This document shows positions 21,081 to 30,507 of a stretch of DNA of 64,000 bases, piece after piece. The notes beneath the pieces are model-generated. The model did not search any database. It was not told the origin of the DNA and was given only the letters and a program-made list of their open reading frames with translations. The DNA is taken from positions 12,736,450 through 12,800,449 of the forward strand of contig NC_134026.1 in the NCBI RefSeq assembly GCF_964204645.1. Direction: 5' to 3'. Origin of the DNA: Tubulanus polymorphus (taxonomy: Eukaryota; Nemertea; Palaeonemertea; Tubulaniformes; Tubulanidae). The stretch's first letter is position 1; every line of letters begins with the position of its first letter. The position numbers and the translations under genes are program-made.

Positions 21081-21503
21081 ATGGAATCTGCAATTATAAC
21101 TATTATAGGATCGGCAATTGTTAACGCTTTAGCATTTACTGGTGGTGGTTATTTATTTAAGCATATTGATAAAAATGGTTCATTATCAGAACAAGAAAGA
21201 CATAATTTAGCATTAGAGAAATACAATAAAGCAGCAGAAGAATATAGAGAAAAGAGACAAAACTATATGGATTACATCAATAAAGAATTATATGATCAGA
21301 AAATTTCACATAGAGATTTTCAATCAGTCGATGATGCAATGAGTTTATATAACGCGGTAACCAATAAAGAAAAATTACATCTATACAAACCTAAATTATC
21401 AGATTATTATACCCCAAGTAAAGAACAACAGAAATATGAAATAATTTTGATTTTAGGTGGAACAGTTATTGTTATATTTGTAGCATATAAATTTACGAAT
21501 TAA
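21081..21503 (+). CDS. Conserved Polinton protein with two membrane segments and a central helical region
   Basis: An intact 140-residue ORF. N-terminal hydrophobic segment (residues 3-27, IITIIGSAIVNALAFTGGGY), a charged helical middle (EKYNKAAEEYREKRQNYMDY), a conserved-looking PKLSDYYTPS near residue 103 and a C-terminal membrane helix (IILILGGTVIVIFVAYKF). The layout matches a small protein recurrent in invertebrate Polintons, of unknown function, probably a virion or membrane component. Start ATG 21081 follows TTTTTTTGCTTAATAA. Confidence 0.6.
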   Translation: MESAIITIIGSAIVNALAFTGGGYLFKHIDKNGSLSEQERHNLALEKYNKAAEEYREKRQNYMDYINKELYDQKISHRDFQSVDDAMSLYNAVTNKEKLHLYKPKLSDYYTPSKEQQKYEIILILGGTVIVIFVAYKFTN

Positions 21504-21528
21504 TTATATATTATTTTTTGCTAAATAA

Positions 21529-21960
21529 ATGGATGATAAAATTGATGGTGTTAATATTATTCCCCATGATATAAATAAAACTTAATTAAAAACATATTTA
21601 GAAATACAAATATTAAAATGTGAAAGTGACTTAACGATAAAAAAGAAAAGATATTTAAAAAGTAAAATTATATATTATTTTATTATAAGTGGTTCAGTTA
21701 CAATTAGTTCTGTAATAACATTTCTAGCAATATTCAGTCCATTAACATCTTTAGCTATATCAATTGGTGTGCTAGGATTATCATCAAGTGTTTTAACTGG
21801 TATAAGTTCAAAATTAAATATAAAAAGTAATAAAGAAAAAATTAAAACTAATATTTAAAAAATTAATAAATCAAAAAACACATTAGATTATATAATGAGT
21901 TTAAATGGTCATATAACAGTTGAAGAACAAGATAAATTATTAAAAGAATTAATAAATTAA
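21529..21960 (+). pseudogene. Polinton membrane-protein ORF with two in-frame stops
   Basis: The frame from ATG 21529 (context GCTAAATAAATG) is read to TAA 21960 with internal TAA codons at about 21583 and 21856. The middle is a two-segment hydrophobic hairpin (ISGSVTISSVITFLAIFSPL, then LAISIGVLGLSSSVLTGISS) followed by a Lys-rich helical tail. The two stops are single-base lesions in otherwise coherent coding sequence. Confidence 0.55.
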
Positions 21961-21979
21961 TAATTTTTTAATTGTATAA

Positions 21980-22462
21980 ATGGGGTTTCCAAAAGCTTTC
22001 CAATATAATAAATCAATTAAATATAATATTCCGGCAGTAGATTTTAATAAAAATATTACATATAGAAATTTAGTTTTAAATTCATTAACTAATTTAGAAA
22101 TTTACGTTACTGAAACACAGTTTTTTATTTCTAAAATGGAAAATATATTTGATACATATGAAGTTACTTTTACTCGAGATGAATATCATATATATAAAGT
22201 AAAATATAATATGAAATATTCGCAGAATCAATTAAATTTTGCTGTTTATTGTGCAACAACTGGTTGTGGTGTAAGTTGGAATGATCATTTAAATAACTTA
22301 GATAAAAATTTGAATTATTCTGATTTAAAATTAATTCACACAATATTTAGATTTCACACATATTTTCAATTCAGAATGATATTAATTGAATTAGAATGTC
22401 CTTTACCCGGATCTAAATATTTTAAAGAATTGGATAATAATATTAATCTATCTAAGTTTTAA
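21980..22462 (+). CDS. Polinton structural protein, N-terminal part
   Basis: 160 codons from ATG 21980 (context GTATAAATG) with aromatic, beta-rich composition (FQYNKSIKYNIPAVDFNKNI). The frame ends at 22462, but coherent coding sequence continues in other frames to 22566 and into the next entry, so these are probably two pieces of one gene separated by shifts and stops. Likely a virion component; the exact name is not certain. Confidence 0.5.
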   Translation: MGFPKAFQYNKSIKYNIPAVDFNKNITYRNLVLNSLTNLEIYVTETQFFISKMENIFDTYEVTFTRDEYHIYKVKYNMKYSQNQLNFAVYCATTGCGVSWNDHLNNLDKNLNYSDLKLIHTIFRFHTYFQFRMILIELECPLPGSKYFKELDNNINLSKF

Positions 22463-22566
22463 TTTAAGTAGTAAAATATGTAATGAATTTAATATAAATA
22501 TTAATACCGATCTTAGAGCGCATGGTAAATAACAGGGTATTGGTGAACAGTATGAAATAAAAAGAA

Positions 22567-23292
22567 TTGATTATATGCATAGAATTGGGGCTTATATATA
22601 ATTATAAAATTGATAATAATAATGGTTGGATTAATTTCATTTTAGAAAATAGTGAAGGTTTTACAAAATCAGGCATACAAAGAATGAATCAATCAATTAG
22701 AACTTATATGATATGTATTTTAGGTGCGCAAGTTGAAACAAGATCACCAATAGTTGGAAATGATAACACTTCATTTGATACACAGAAACAATTCAAAGTA
22801 TTATTTGAAGATTCCATTCATAATGATAAGAATAGATCGATTCCAGAAAACATTGTAAGATATCAAAATTATTTAGATAAATCACATATTAGATTAAATT
22901 ATTGTATAGGCCCTAATTTATTAATTATTTCTAATGATTTAGTATTAAAGATGGGAAATATTATTGGTTATAATAATTTGATTAAAACTGCAATAATAAA
23001 TAATAAGTTTGGATTGAATGATATAAATAAAAAGATTTTCACTGCTCCAAAATTAATGGAAGGTGAAAAAATTAAAAAACATATTCAATCAACAGAAACT
23101 AAAACTAAGAATATTAAATTGGATAATGATTCAAAAATAAAAGATTACAATACTACAGAAAATATAAAAACTGATAATATTCAACATGACATATTTAAAA
23201 CTGATCATGATAATAAATCCCATGAAAATGCTAAATTAGCTCTAACTTGTATAGGAATTGTAATCGGAGGAATATTATATTTTAAATTTTAA
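22567..23292 (+). CDS. Polinton structural protein, C-terminal part with membrane anchor
   Basis: Open from about 22567 (no ATG at the frame start; first Met MNQSI near 22684). Distinctive stretch GIQRMNQSIRTYMICILGAQ with conserved-looking GAQVETRS, then a Lys/Asp-rich linker and a single C-terminal membrane helix (LALTCIGIVIGGILYF). The same family is frequent in Polinton copies of marine invertebrates and is thought structural. 5' part shifted out of frame. Confidence 0.5.
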   Translation: MIICIELGLIYNYKIDNNNGWINFILENSEGFTKSGIQRMNQSIRTYMICILGAQVETRSPIVGNDNTSFDTQKQFKVLFEDSIHNDKNRSIPENIVRYQNYLDKSHIRLNYCIGPNLLIISNDLVLKMGNIIGYNNLIKTAIINNKFGLNDINKKIFTAPKLMEGEKIKKHIQSTETKTKNIKLDNDSKIKDYNTTENIKTDNIQHDIFKTDHDNKSHENAKLALTCIGIVIGGILYFKF

Positions 23293-23302
23293 TTTTTTTA
23301 TT

Positions 23303-23779
23303 ATGCAAATGGAAGTAGAAGGTGGAGAAGATTATGAAATGGGAGAAATGGGAAATAATAATGATGGGTATATTGATGATGATTATAATGATGCAGAAAC
23401 TAATATTGATAATGATGATGGATCAGCGCTTAATTCTATTTTAGCAGAGAGCTTTGGTTCTAAAGGCCAATCAACAGATGAATTTGATAGAAGAACTAAA
23501 TCGAGAATAAATCCTGAAAATGAAAATCCAGATTTAGTAAAAAAAAGATTAGAATATAATGAATATATTTATAAATTCAAACTTGTATTTGAAAGATCTG
23601 GGTATAGTATAAATGATAGAGGCGCCAGACTTTTAGTAACAGAATTAAAATCTTTAGATGGTGAATATTACTATCATTTGAAAGATGATTATTATATTAA
23701 TATCACTTATAAAAATCAAAATAAAATATTAGCAGAATCAACTTCGAGTATTTTGGGCCATCTAGAATTAAAAGAATAA
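23303..23779 (+). CDS. Acidic Polinton-block ORF
   Basis: 158 codons. The first 45 residues are strongly acidic (GYIDDDYNDAETNIDNDDG), then a mixed helical region with FERSGYSINDRGARLLVTEL. It begins 10 bases after the previous stop, behind a T7 tract. Further coding-like sequence in shifted frames runs to 23880, so the 3' end may be truncated by a frameshift. No domain recognised. Confidence 0.45.
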   Translation: MQMEVEGGEDYEMGEMGNNNDGYIDDDYNDAETNIDNDDGSALNSILAESFGSKGQSTDEFDRRTKSRINPENENPDLVKKRLEYNEYIYKFKLVFERSGYSINDRGARLLVTELKSLDGEYYYHLKDDYYINITYKNQNKILAESTSSILGHLELKE

Positions 23780-23879
23780 GTAATAATAGTAATGAAATAG
23801 AAAATGTTACACAAGAAGAAATAAATCAAAATAAAAGAGTATTTAAGACTATTTTAGTATTTTAGAAAGAATAAATGAA

Positions 23880-24788
23880 TTATTTGTAACAATCAATAAT
23901 AATTTAGAAACAGAAACAACTTCTGAACAGAATATAACTTCCAAAACTAGTAAACTTAAATTAAACGAAGTTCAAACTGAAAAACTTTTACCGAATGGAT
24001 TACTTTATGCAACAGATCAAGAAATAGAAGCTTTAAGTATGTTTTCTGAAAAAACAATTAGAGAAATAATAAGTATACGAAATGAAGCCGATAAAATTGC
24101 ACGCAAAAAAAATATTAGATATAATAAAATTAAACCTTTAGAAAATAAATTATTTGACACCTGAAAAGAATAAGAACAATTAAAATTAGATAGAGAATTT
24201 AAAGTTATTGAAGAAATTGAATTTAAAAAAAGAAATGCATATTTAGAAAAAGAAATTGATGATTTAGAATATAACATAGAATTTCAGAAAGAAAAAATGA
24301 AATTATTATCAAAATCATATGATTATTGTATTAATGGATTAAAAGTTGTTGTTGAAGAGTTAATAATAAAACCAAATTCTAAAATATCATTGAAAGACAG
24401 AATAAAATTATTATTTAAGTTTGAAGGTATAACAATTCTTTCAATTGTAACAGCTGTAACTATGGTATTTACAACAATTGGTTTAGCTATATCAAATTCA
24501 TTAAAATCTACACAAATTCCGAATAAACCGGATAAACCACCTCCAAATAATAATTCTATACAAGATAAAGTTAAGGATGGTTTAAAACAATTAGCAAAAT
24601 ATTTATGGGAACTATCTAAAAAATCTGCTGCAGCTTTACCTGGAGTTATTGCATCGATTGTTGGTTTTGTTTTGAAATCTGCTGGGAATATTCTTAACTT
24701 TGCTGCTGAAAATATTATTTTATTTTTAATTACAGTTGTAAGTGCTATTATTTTTGGGTTAGTGAATATGATAAAATTAAATAATTAA
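23880..24788 (+). pseudogene. Coiled-coil and membrane protein of the Polinton block, 5' half broken
   Basis: The frame ending at TAA 24788 can be followed back to about 23880 and is interrupted by TGA and TAA at 24161-24172. The upstream half is Glu/Lys-rich coiled coil (KEIDDLEYNIEFQKEKMKLL). The open part from ATG 24297 has two or three hydrophobic segments (ITILSIVTAVTMVFTTIGLA; PGVIASIVGFVLKSAGNIL; IILFLITVVSAIIFGLVNMI) separated by a Pro-rich linker. Probably a virion-membrane protein. Function unknown. Confidence 0.5.
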
Positions 24789-24804
24789 TTTTTTTGTTAA
24801 ATAA

Positions 24805-26001
24805 ATGAGCGGGAGTTATATAAATCCTTCTAAGAATCCTAGAATATCTAATGCTATTAAAGCAGAAAGATCTCATCATATAATTACTCATAATCCTTCT
24901 AATATTAATCCTGATGAAACTATATATGTTAGAATCCCGAGATTAAATCAAAAATACTTTTTATGTTCCAAATAGTATTTATTTGTCAGCTGATATAAAT
25001 GCAACTGGTAATAATAATAATTATGTTGTTGATAATGTTGGAAGATATTTGATTAAAAAATTAACTATAAAGATTGGTCCAGAAACAGTTTTCTCATTAG
25101 ATGATTATAATTTATTTATGCATTATAAAGATTTATGGTTAACAAAAGAAAAAAGAAAACCAAAATAAATTAAGATCAGGAGCTAATGACGCAATAGTAA
25201 CTCGTACCGCAGATAATTTGATCAAAAAGATTTATGGAAGCAAACATATAATTCCATTAGATTTTGAATTGATAAATAATAATGCACCTTTATATAAATA
25301 CGCAATTCAAGAAGATATCCTATTCGAAATAACATTTGCTCCTGTTAATGAAATTGTATTATCTAGCGTTGTAAAAGATATGGGTTATAAATTATCGAAT
25401 ATATGCTTAGAATATGACACAGTAACTGATGAAAATATTTCAAGTATAATTCAAACTCAATACAATCAAGGATTTTCATTATTATATGATTATATTGATA
25501 AATTTAAAACTGTAACTATTGATGCAATTAATGCAATTATTAATGAGAATATTAACTTAAGAAGATCTATTAAAGGTATATTAATGTTTTTTACCATTGC
25601 AACATATTCTAATGGCACAATACAGGTCGATAATTATTATAATCCTGAAATAACAAAAGTAGAAATAACTACCGAAGGTATAGCAAATAAAATATTTTGT
25701 CAAGGAATGAGAATGATAGATCAGTGGCCAGAAATTATAAAACATTTTATGAATGAAAACATCTGAAAATTGTTATATTAATCAAATTGATTATTATACC
25801 GGTAATAAATATGCATTATGGTTAGATTTTAGAACAACAGAGGATAATTCATTACATGGTTCTGGAAAAAAACACTAAAGATGGAATACAATTATTCATG
25901 ATAAAGAATAAAGGAATCAAAAATTTTAAAATGCACATTTATATTATATCTGATGGCAATTAAATATCATAAATTCTCAATTGAATAGTGTTATGTATTG
26001 A
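24805..26001 (+). pseudogene. Major capsid protein candidate (double jelly-roll type), broken
   Basis: ATG 24805 in TTAAATAAATG starts MSGSYINPSKNPRI. The frame is lost at about 24975 and resumes in 24983-25168 (RYLIKKLTIKIGPETVFSLD) and 25218-25766 (KHIIPLDFELINNNAPLYKY; YNPEITKVEITTEGI), then YALWLDFRTTEDNSLHGSG near 25810-25868 before more stops. Length (about 400 codons), beta-rich composition and position among membrane genes fit a Polinton major capsid protein. Identification rests on recognised family character and context, without alignment. At least five lesions make it non-functional. Confidence 0.6.
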
Positions 26002-26033
26002 AATTTTAATTTTAATAAAAAAAATTATAATAA

Positions 26034-27184
26034 ATGGAAGGAGGAATATATGAAATACAAAGTCCAAGTGAAATGATATCAGATATATATTATATAATAC
26101 CTTATGATGAATACAGTAAGTATTTTGGATAATACTTTAATCAATTCAAATATAGAATAAGTAAAATAGATAATAATATTGAAACAAAAATAGAAGATAA
26201 TATTGAACCTAAAATAGAAGATAATATTGAATCTAAAACAGAAGATAATATTGATTCTACATCTAATGATAATGAAAATATAGATATTATACCTTCTACA
26301 TCTAATAATGATATAAAAGTTAAATCTGATACCAAAACCAAAAAGACAAATGAAAAATATTGTGACTTATGTAAGAAATATATATCATATAAAAATTGGG
26401 CATCACATAAGAAATCAAAGAAACATGTAGAAAAAGAAAAGAATAATAATCATAATAATATATCAGATAGTAATATAATAGATAACTTAATAAATACTGT
26501 TAATACAATTGAAACTAATGATACCATAGATATTATAACAGATAATGTAATAAATAATGTTAACCCAATTGAAACTTATTATAATGATATAACAGATAAT
26601 GAAATAATTGATGATTCTAAAAAACATGGTAACATTTGTAATTTAGATATTTCAAAAAGTAATTTTTCTAAACATAAAAAAAATCTCAAGCGCATATAGA
26701 AAATGAAAAGGTGTTAGAAGAACATGAAAAGAAATTAGAAGAAATAGAAAGAAATAAAACGTGTCAATATTGTAATAAGAAAATTGAACCTGTTGATGAA
26801 AATACTCATTATAAATCAACCATTGTTAAATAACCCAAAGAAATATATCAAATATTTTAATCCTAAAACTAAACAATATTATATATTCTATAAGCTGTTA
26901 TTTGATAAATTATTAGCTTATGCAGAAGATAATCCTGAACAAATATATAAATTATTATATTTTAGAAAAATAGATTTAAGTTATCTAATAAAAATTTTGG
27001 ATATCATTTTGATTTTGATGATTTTGATGAATACTTTGAAAGATTAAGAAAACAAGCTAATATACCTACTAATTATCGTTTAAAGATGGCTCGACTAGAA
27101 TTAATAAATCTACCTAAGAATTATGGTGAATTAGATATAAACAAAGATGATTTTATAAATGTATTAGAAACAAAATTAGAATAA
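26034..27184 (+). pseudogene. C2H2 zinc-finger protein with acidic octapeptide repeats, broken
   Basis: ATG 26034 opens a frame with TAA at 26130, then continues. About four copies of an 8-residue unit (IETKIEDN, IEPKIEDN, IESKTEDN; 26175-26255) precede a C2H2 finger (CDLCKKYISYKNWASHKKSK, about 26360-26420). A second half-finger (CNLDISKSNFSKH) is followed by an apparent frameshift in an A8 run near 26677-26684. A third Cys pair (CQYCNKK) lies at 26767. The C-terminal part runs through 26784-27047 and a further frame to TAA 27184. Probably DNA-binding. It resembles the zinc-finger gene of block A in design. Confidence 0.5.
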
Positions 27185-27549
27185 TTATTATAAAACTATT
27201 TATATATCTATGTACTAGACGTACGTAAGAATCTTGGTAAGAATCTTGGCAAGAATTCTTACTCGTACGTCTAGTACATAGATATATAAACAGTTTCAGA
27301 ATAATTATTCTAAATATAAATTATATATATATTTGTTCCCCTGTGTAAACATAAATTATAAACATAAATTATAAACATAGTTTTAATATATAATTTATTC
27401 ATTATTATATATTTCATTAAATAATTTATATATCTATGTACTAGATGTACGAGTAAGAATCCAAGAATTCTTACTAAGATTCTTACCAAGATTCTTACTC
27501 GTACGTCTAGTGCATAGATGTATAAATAGTTTCTATAATCTTGCAAATT
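27185..27549. terminator. Convergent intergenic region with twin hairpins
   Basis: Two related palindromes, 27199-27290 (27-bp perfect arms, TATATCTATGTACTAGACGT) and 27425-27526 (36-bp arms, 33 matching), lie between convergent gene blocks. Their loops carry AAGAATCTTGG repeats. Position between converging genes suggests bidirectional transcription termination or 3'-end formation, but a replication or packaging role is equally open. Confidence 0.6.
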
Positions 27550-28125
27550 TTATTTTATAAATTTATATTCATAGGGAAATTGTAGTCTCAGAAGTAATTT
27601 TGAACCTTTATTATTCTTTAATTTATTCATATATTCATCATGTAATTCAGTAGGTATAATTTGATTTTCTTCCAATGATTGTTGCATAGATTTTCTATCT
27701 TTGTTATAAAATAAAACTAAAAATCTTATATTCTCCCTAAAGTCTTTAACAATTGAATTATATTTTTGATTTAAAACCCACGTTGTTATCCCAAAATGTC
27801 TCCCAGAGAAAGCTAGATAACATAACTCACTTTCTCTCACTTTTAAATCATGTAAATTTGCACAATCATCTATAATGAATAATGTATTTGATCCTTTATA
27901 AATATCAATTGCTATTTTAATACAATTATCTAAATTTTCTTTTACTGTTTTAGGATCTAATATAATAAACTTTTTTATCTTAACTATATCTCTATTATAT
28001 GTTTTATTCATTTCATAAGTGGTGCAGAATAATATTATATTATCAAAATGATTCTTATAAATAGTTTCTAACAAATCTAATATGAAATGTGTTTTACCAC
28101 AGTTTGTTACCCCAGTAACTAACAT
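27550..28125 (-). CDS. Polinton packaging ATPase (FtsK/HerA, A32-like)
   Basis: 191 codons from Met. Walker A GVTNCGKT at residues 5-12 and Walker B LFIIDD at 82-87, followed by FSGRHFGITTWVLNQKY, the sensor-like block usual for genome-packaging ATPases of Polintons and related viruses. The frame is open 36 bases further upstream (INKDLFIFEPHN before Met1) without an ATG, so the true start may be non-AUG or lost. The integrase stop overlaps this upstream extension. No lesion is seen. The protein would pump the linear genome into capsids. Confidence 0.8.
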   Translation of the reverse strand: MLVTGVTNCGKTHFILDLLETIYKNHFDNIILFCTTYEMNKTYNRDIVKIKKFIILDPKTVKENLDNCIKIAIDIYKGSNTLFIIDDCANLHDLKVRESELCYLAFSGRHFGITTWVLNQKYNSIVKDFRENIRFLVLFYNKDRKSMQQSLEENQIIPTELHDEYMNKLKNNKGSKLLLRLQFPYEYKFIK

Positions 28126-28156
28126 ATTATGCGGTTCAAATATAAATAAATCTTTA

Positions 28157-29239
28157 TTAATTTATTCTTTTAATTTTACTAGATAAAATCCATTCATTAA
28201 ATTTATCATCATACCCTTTATATTTCACGGAAGAATACTTGTTTCCTTTAAGAGTTTTTGTTTTCAATACTTTTTCTATTTTATATTCTATTTCATCTGG
28301 ATTTGGTACAAGCGATAATTCTTGTTCATAGAAATAACCTAATATTTCTTCATCTTTTAAATCTTCTAATTTATAAACAAAAGGTTGAGTTAATATTATC
28401 TTTTTAATCTTAAATATTTCTTCAGTAAAATTTGGAGTATAACCTTTATAAAATGTTTTTCGATATTTAGATATTCTGACATGTTGTCCAATTTTAAATT
28501 TAGGTTCTCCAAAATCATGTGTAACAAATACCCCATATAAATTATTCCAAACTATTTCTGAATTATCTTCTTTTCTAGCTTGCATAGGTTTTATATTTAT
28601 AGAACTACGTTTAGAATTATCATAACCTTTCACTAAATCATCTAACACATCGATATATTTATATGTTTCATTAGCAGAAAAATATTTCCACATTCTAGTT
28701 TTCAATGTTTTATTAAAGCTTTCTATAATAGATGCTTTTTTATCTGAGTGTGTTGAAAAATACTCTACATCGTTATCAGATAATAGTTTTTTAAAATGTT
28801 TATTATAAAATTCTTTACCTTCATCAAATTGTATCTTACCTGGAATAGCTTCTTTAAATATTGATTTAAAAGCATTTGTCACTTCTATTCCAGTTATATT
28901 TTTGGTTGGAATTGACCATGCGTATCTGCTGAATATGTCTATAACATTTAATATCCAGAAATATCCTTTGTTGTATTCTTCTAAGTTCTTCATGTCAATT
29001 AAATCAGCTTGCCATTGGTGATCGATATATGAAACCATAACTTTTCTTGTTAAATAATCTTTATCCATTTTCTTATGGATTTGATTTTTTGGTTGATTTT
29101 GTAACCATAATTTTAACTCACTATATTTTATATTTTCTTTATCAGATTTAATTTTATCCCATAATTCTGTAACGCTAGAATATGATACTTCACTCTCTTG
29201 GTTACAATATAAATCTCTTAAATATTGTTCTTTTTTCAT
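28157..29239 (-). CDS. Polinton retroviral-type integrase with C-terminal chromodomain
   Basis: 360 intact codons. The catalytic core has D79 (HQWQADLIDM), D139 (KIQFDEGKEF) and E173 (ASIIESFNKTL), the D,D-35-E arrangement of retroviral/Polinton integrases. Residues about 316-360 (DEIEYKIEKVLK ... SVKYKGYDDKFNEWI) form a chromodomain, common in Polinton integrases and thought to steer integration to modified chromatin. It is the first of a minus-strand pair with the packaging ATPase, the ATPase frame opening right at its stop. One of the few undamaged genes of the block. Confidence 0.88.
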   Translation of the reverse strand: MKKEQYLRDLYCNQESEVSYSSVTELWDKIKSDKENIKYSELKLWLQNQPKNQIHKKMDKDYLTRKVMVSYIDHQWQADLIDMKNLEEYNKGYFWILNVIDIFSRYAWSIPTKNITGIEVTNAFKSIFKEAIPGKIQFDEGKEFYNKHFKKLLSDNDVEYFSTHSDKKASIIESFNKTLKTRMWKYFSANETYKYIDVLDDLVKGYDNSKRSSINIKPMQARKEDNSEIVWNNLYGVFVTHDFGEPKFKIGQHVRISKYRKTFYKGYTPNFTEEIFKIKKIILTQPFVYKLEDLKDEEILGYFYEQELSLVPNPDEIEYKIEKVLKTKTLKGNKYSSVKYKGYDDKFNEWILSSKIKRIN

Positions 29240-29267
29240 CTTATTTCAATCCATTAATAATAATTTA

Positions 29268-29574
29268 GATTTAGTTTCAATTTTTTCAATTGACTTATTT
29301 TCTGGTATAATAGGTTAATCATCGGAATCATTATTATTAGATTTATACTTATATTTATATATTACGCCGGAGAATATAATAATATATAAGTAATTATTTC
29401 TTCCACTATTAGAAGAATCAGATGGATTGTTATTTGAATTAATATCAGGTGATTCATTTATATCAGTTAACTTCTTTTTCTTAGCTTTTTTAATTCTGAA
29501 GATCTTTTTCCCAACTCCCTAGCCCATTTAATTTGTTTTTCAGATCTAGGCTTTTTTTAAATATCATCACTCAT
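29268..29574 (-). pseudogene. Small Polinton-block ORF with in-frame stops
   Basis: ATG at 29574 (context AAATAAATG) overlaps the end of the upstream gene by 8 bases. The frame reads a basic start (RSEKQIKWARELGKKIF), a Ser/Asn-rich linker and one hydrophobic stretch (YLYIIIFSGVIYKY). TAA occurs at codon 6 and again near 29316, and TGA near 29250. Coherent protein-like sequence between the stops suggests a formerly functional gene. Function unknown. Confidence 0.4.
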
Positions 29575-30160
29575 TTATTTTAGTTAATTTTTGTTCTGAT
29601 TCATTTTCTGTTTCACCGTGTCGGTGTCGTACGGCACCATCTGTTTCGTTCTTACCTGATTTATATTCTATAGGCTTGATATTCGTAAATGTTATGACAC
29701 CAGTAGAAATTAATGTCATAACCGATCCTAATTGGAATGAAGCATATCCAACCCATTTTTGTAATTCAGTCATAACTAAGTAGTCATTTTTTAAATCAAC
29801 ATATAATTTATTTTCATCATTAATTGACATTAACCGGTTACATAATTTTGAATAACATTTGACAATACCATCAGAAATAGAATCATTTATTCTAGCTAAT
29901 CTTGACTCTTCATAAATCTTAAAATATTTTATTACTTTAGCTGGTTTCATGGCTAATTCTTGGAAAGTAATAAAAACTCTAGATTTTCCACCAGCAATTA
30001 ATAATTCTAGATGGTGGTTACAATATAAGTAGTATTCATAATCAATATTATTATGAACTTGAGCACAATTAGTAACAACTGTATCATTATTGCCAGTAAT
30101 GCCCAAATCCTCAATTGTCTTTTCAATATCAATACTATTCTTATTCAATTTCTTTGACAT
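29567..30160 (-). CDS. Unknown 197-residue Polinton-block protein
   Basis: Intact ORF, ATG 30160 in the context TAATATAAATG. Residues 30-65 contain Cys/His residues (NCAQVHNNIDYEYYLYCNHH) and a conserved-looking FITFQELAMKP; a moderately hydrophobic helix (SFQLGSVMTLISTGVITFT) lies near 145-163, followed by a charged tail with RHRHGETENESE. The tail bases (GGTGCCGTACGACACCGACACGG on the coding strand) are GC-richer than the rest, so the last 30 residues may be foreign. No known domain recognised. Confidence 0.5.
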   Translation of the reverse strand: MSKKLNKNSIDIEKTIEDLGITGNNDTVVTNCAQVHNNIDYEYYLYCNHHLELLIAGGKSRVFITFQELAMKPAKVIKYFKIYEESRLARINDSISDGIVKCYSKLCNRLMSINDENKLYVDLKNDYLVMTELQKWVGYASFQLGSVMTLISTGVITFTNIKPIEYKSGKNETDGAVRHRHGETENESEQKLTKINE

Positions 30161-30507
30161 TTATATTAGGGAAAAAAGCGAAAAAAATATTATACCTTCA
30201 AATGATACTAGTAACTCTTTAGTTAATACTAGCTTAGTTAAGTTAAAAAATTCTAGTATTAACTAGATTTGAATAGCTATTTGAAGATATGTAATTTTCA
30301 TTCAAATCTTATCAAAATATAAAGTATTCTCTTTTTGAAAAGAACTATTAGAATTCTAATGAAATAAAAATAAAAATAATGGCTAGTTGAAGATATTGTT
30401 TTTTAAATATTTTTTATTTGAATTAGGATTCAATACCTCACTACTTTTGTCTATCTATAGGAGCAGTTAAAATAACTGTCCAGATAAGTCATTTCGGATT
30501 CTCGATA
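30161..30507. other. AT-rich spacer with short repeats
   Basis: Non-coding. It contains interleaved direct and inverted copies of ACTAGTAT / CTAGTATTAACTA and TTTGAAGATAT (30200-30290, 30390). It may hold the promoters of the minus-strand gene 29567-30160. Confidence 0.4.

Noticed and set aside
3797-27184. Alternative genetic code (stop codons read as amino acids) in the AT-rich viral block
   Set aside because: TAA, TAG and TGA appear at positions with different expected residues and together with frameshifts, while normal stops end intact genes. Ordinary decay explains it.
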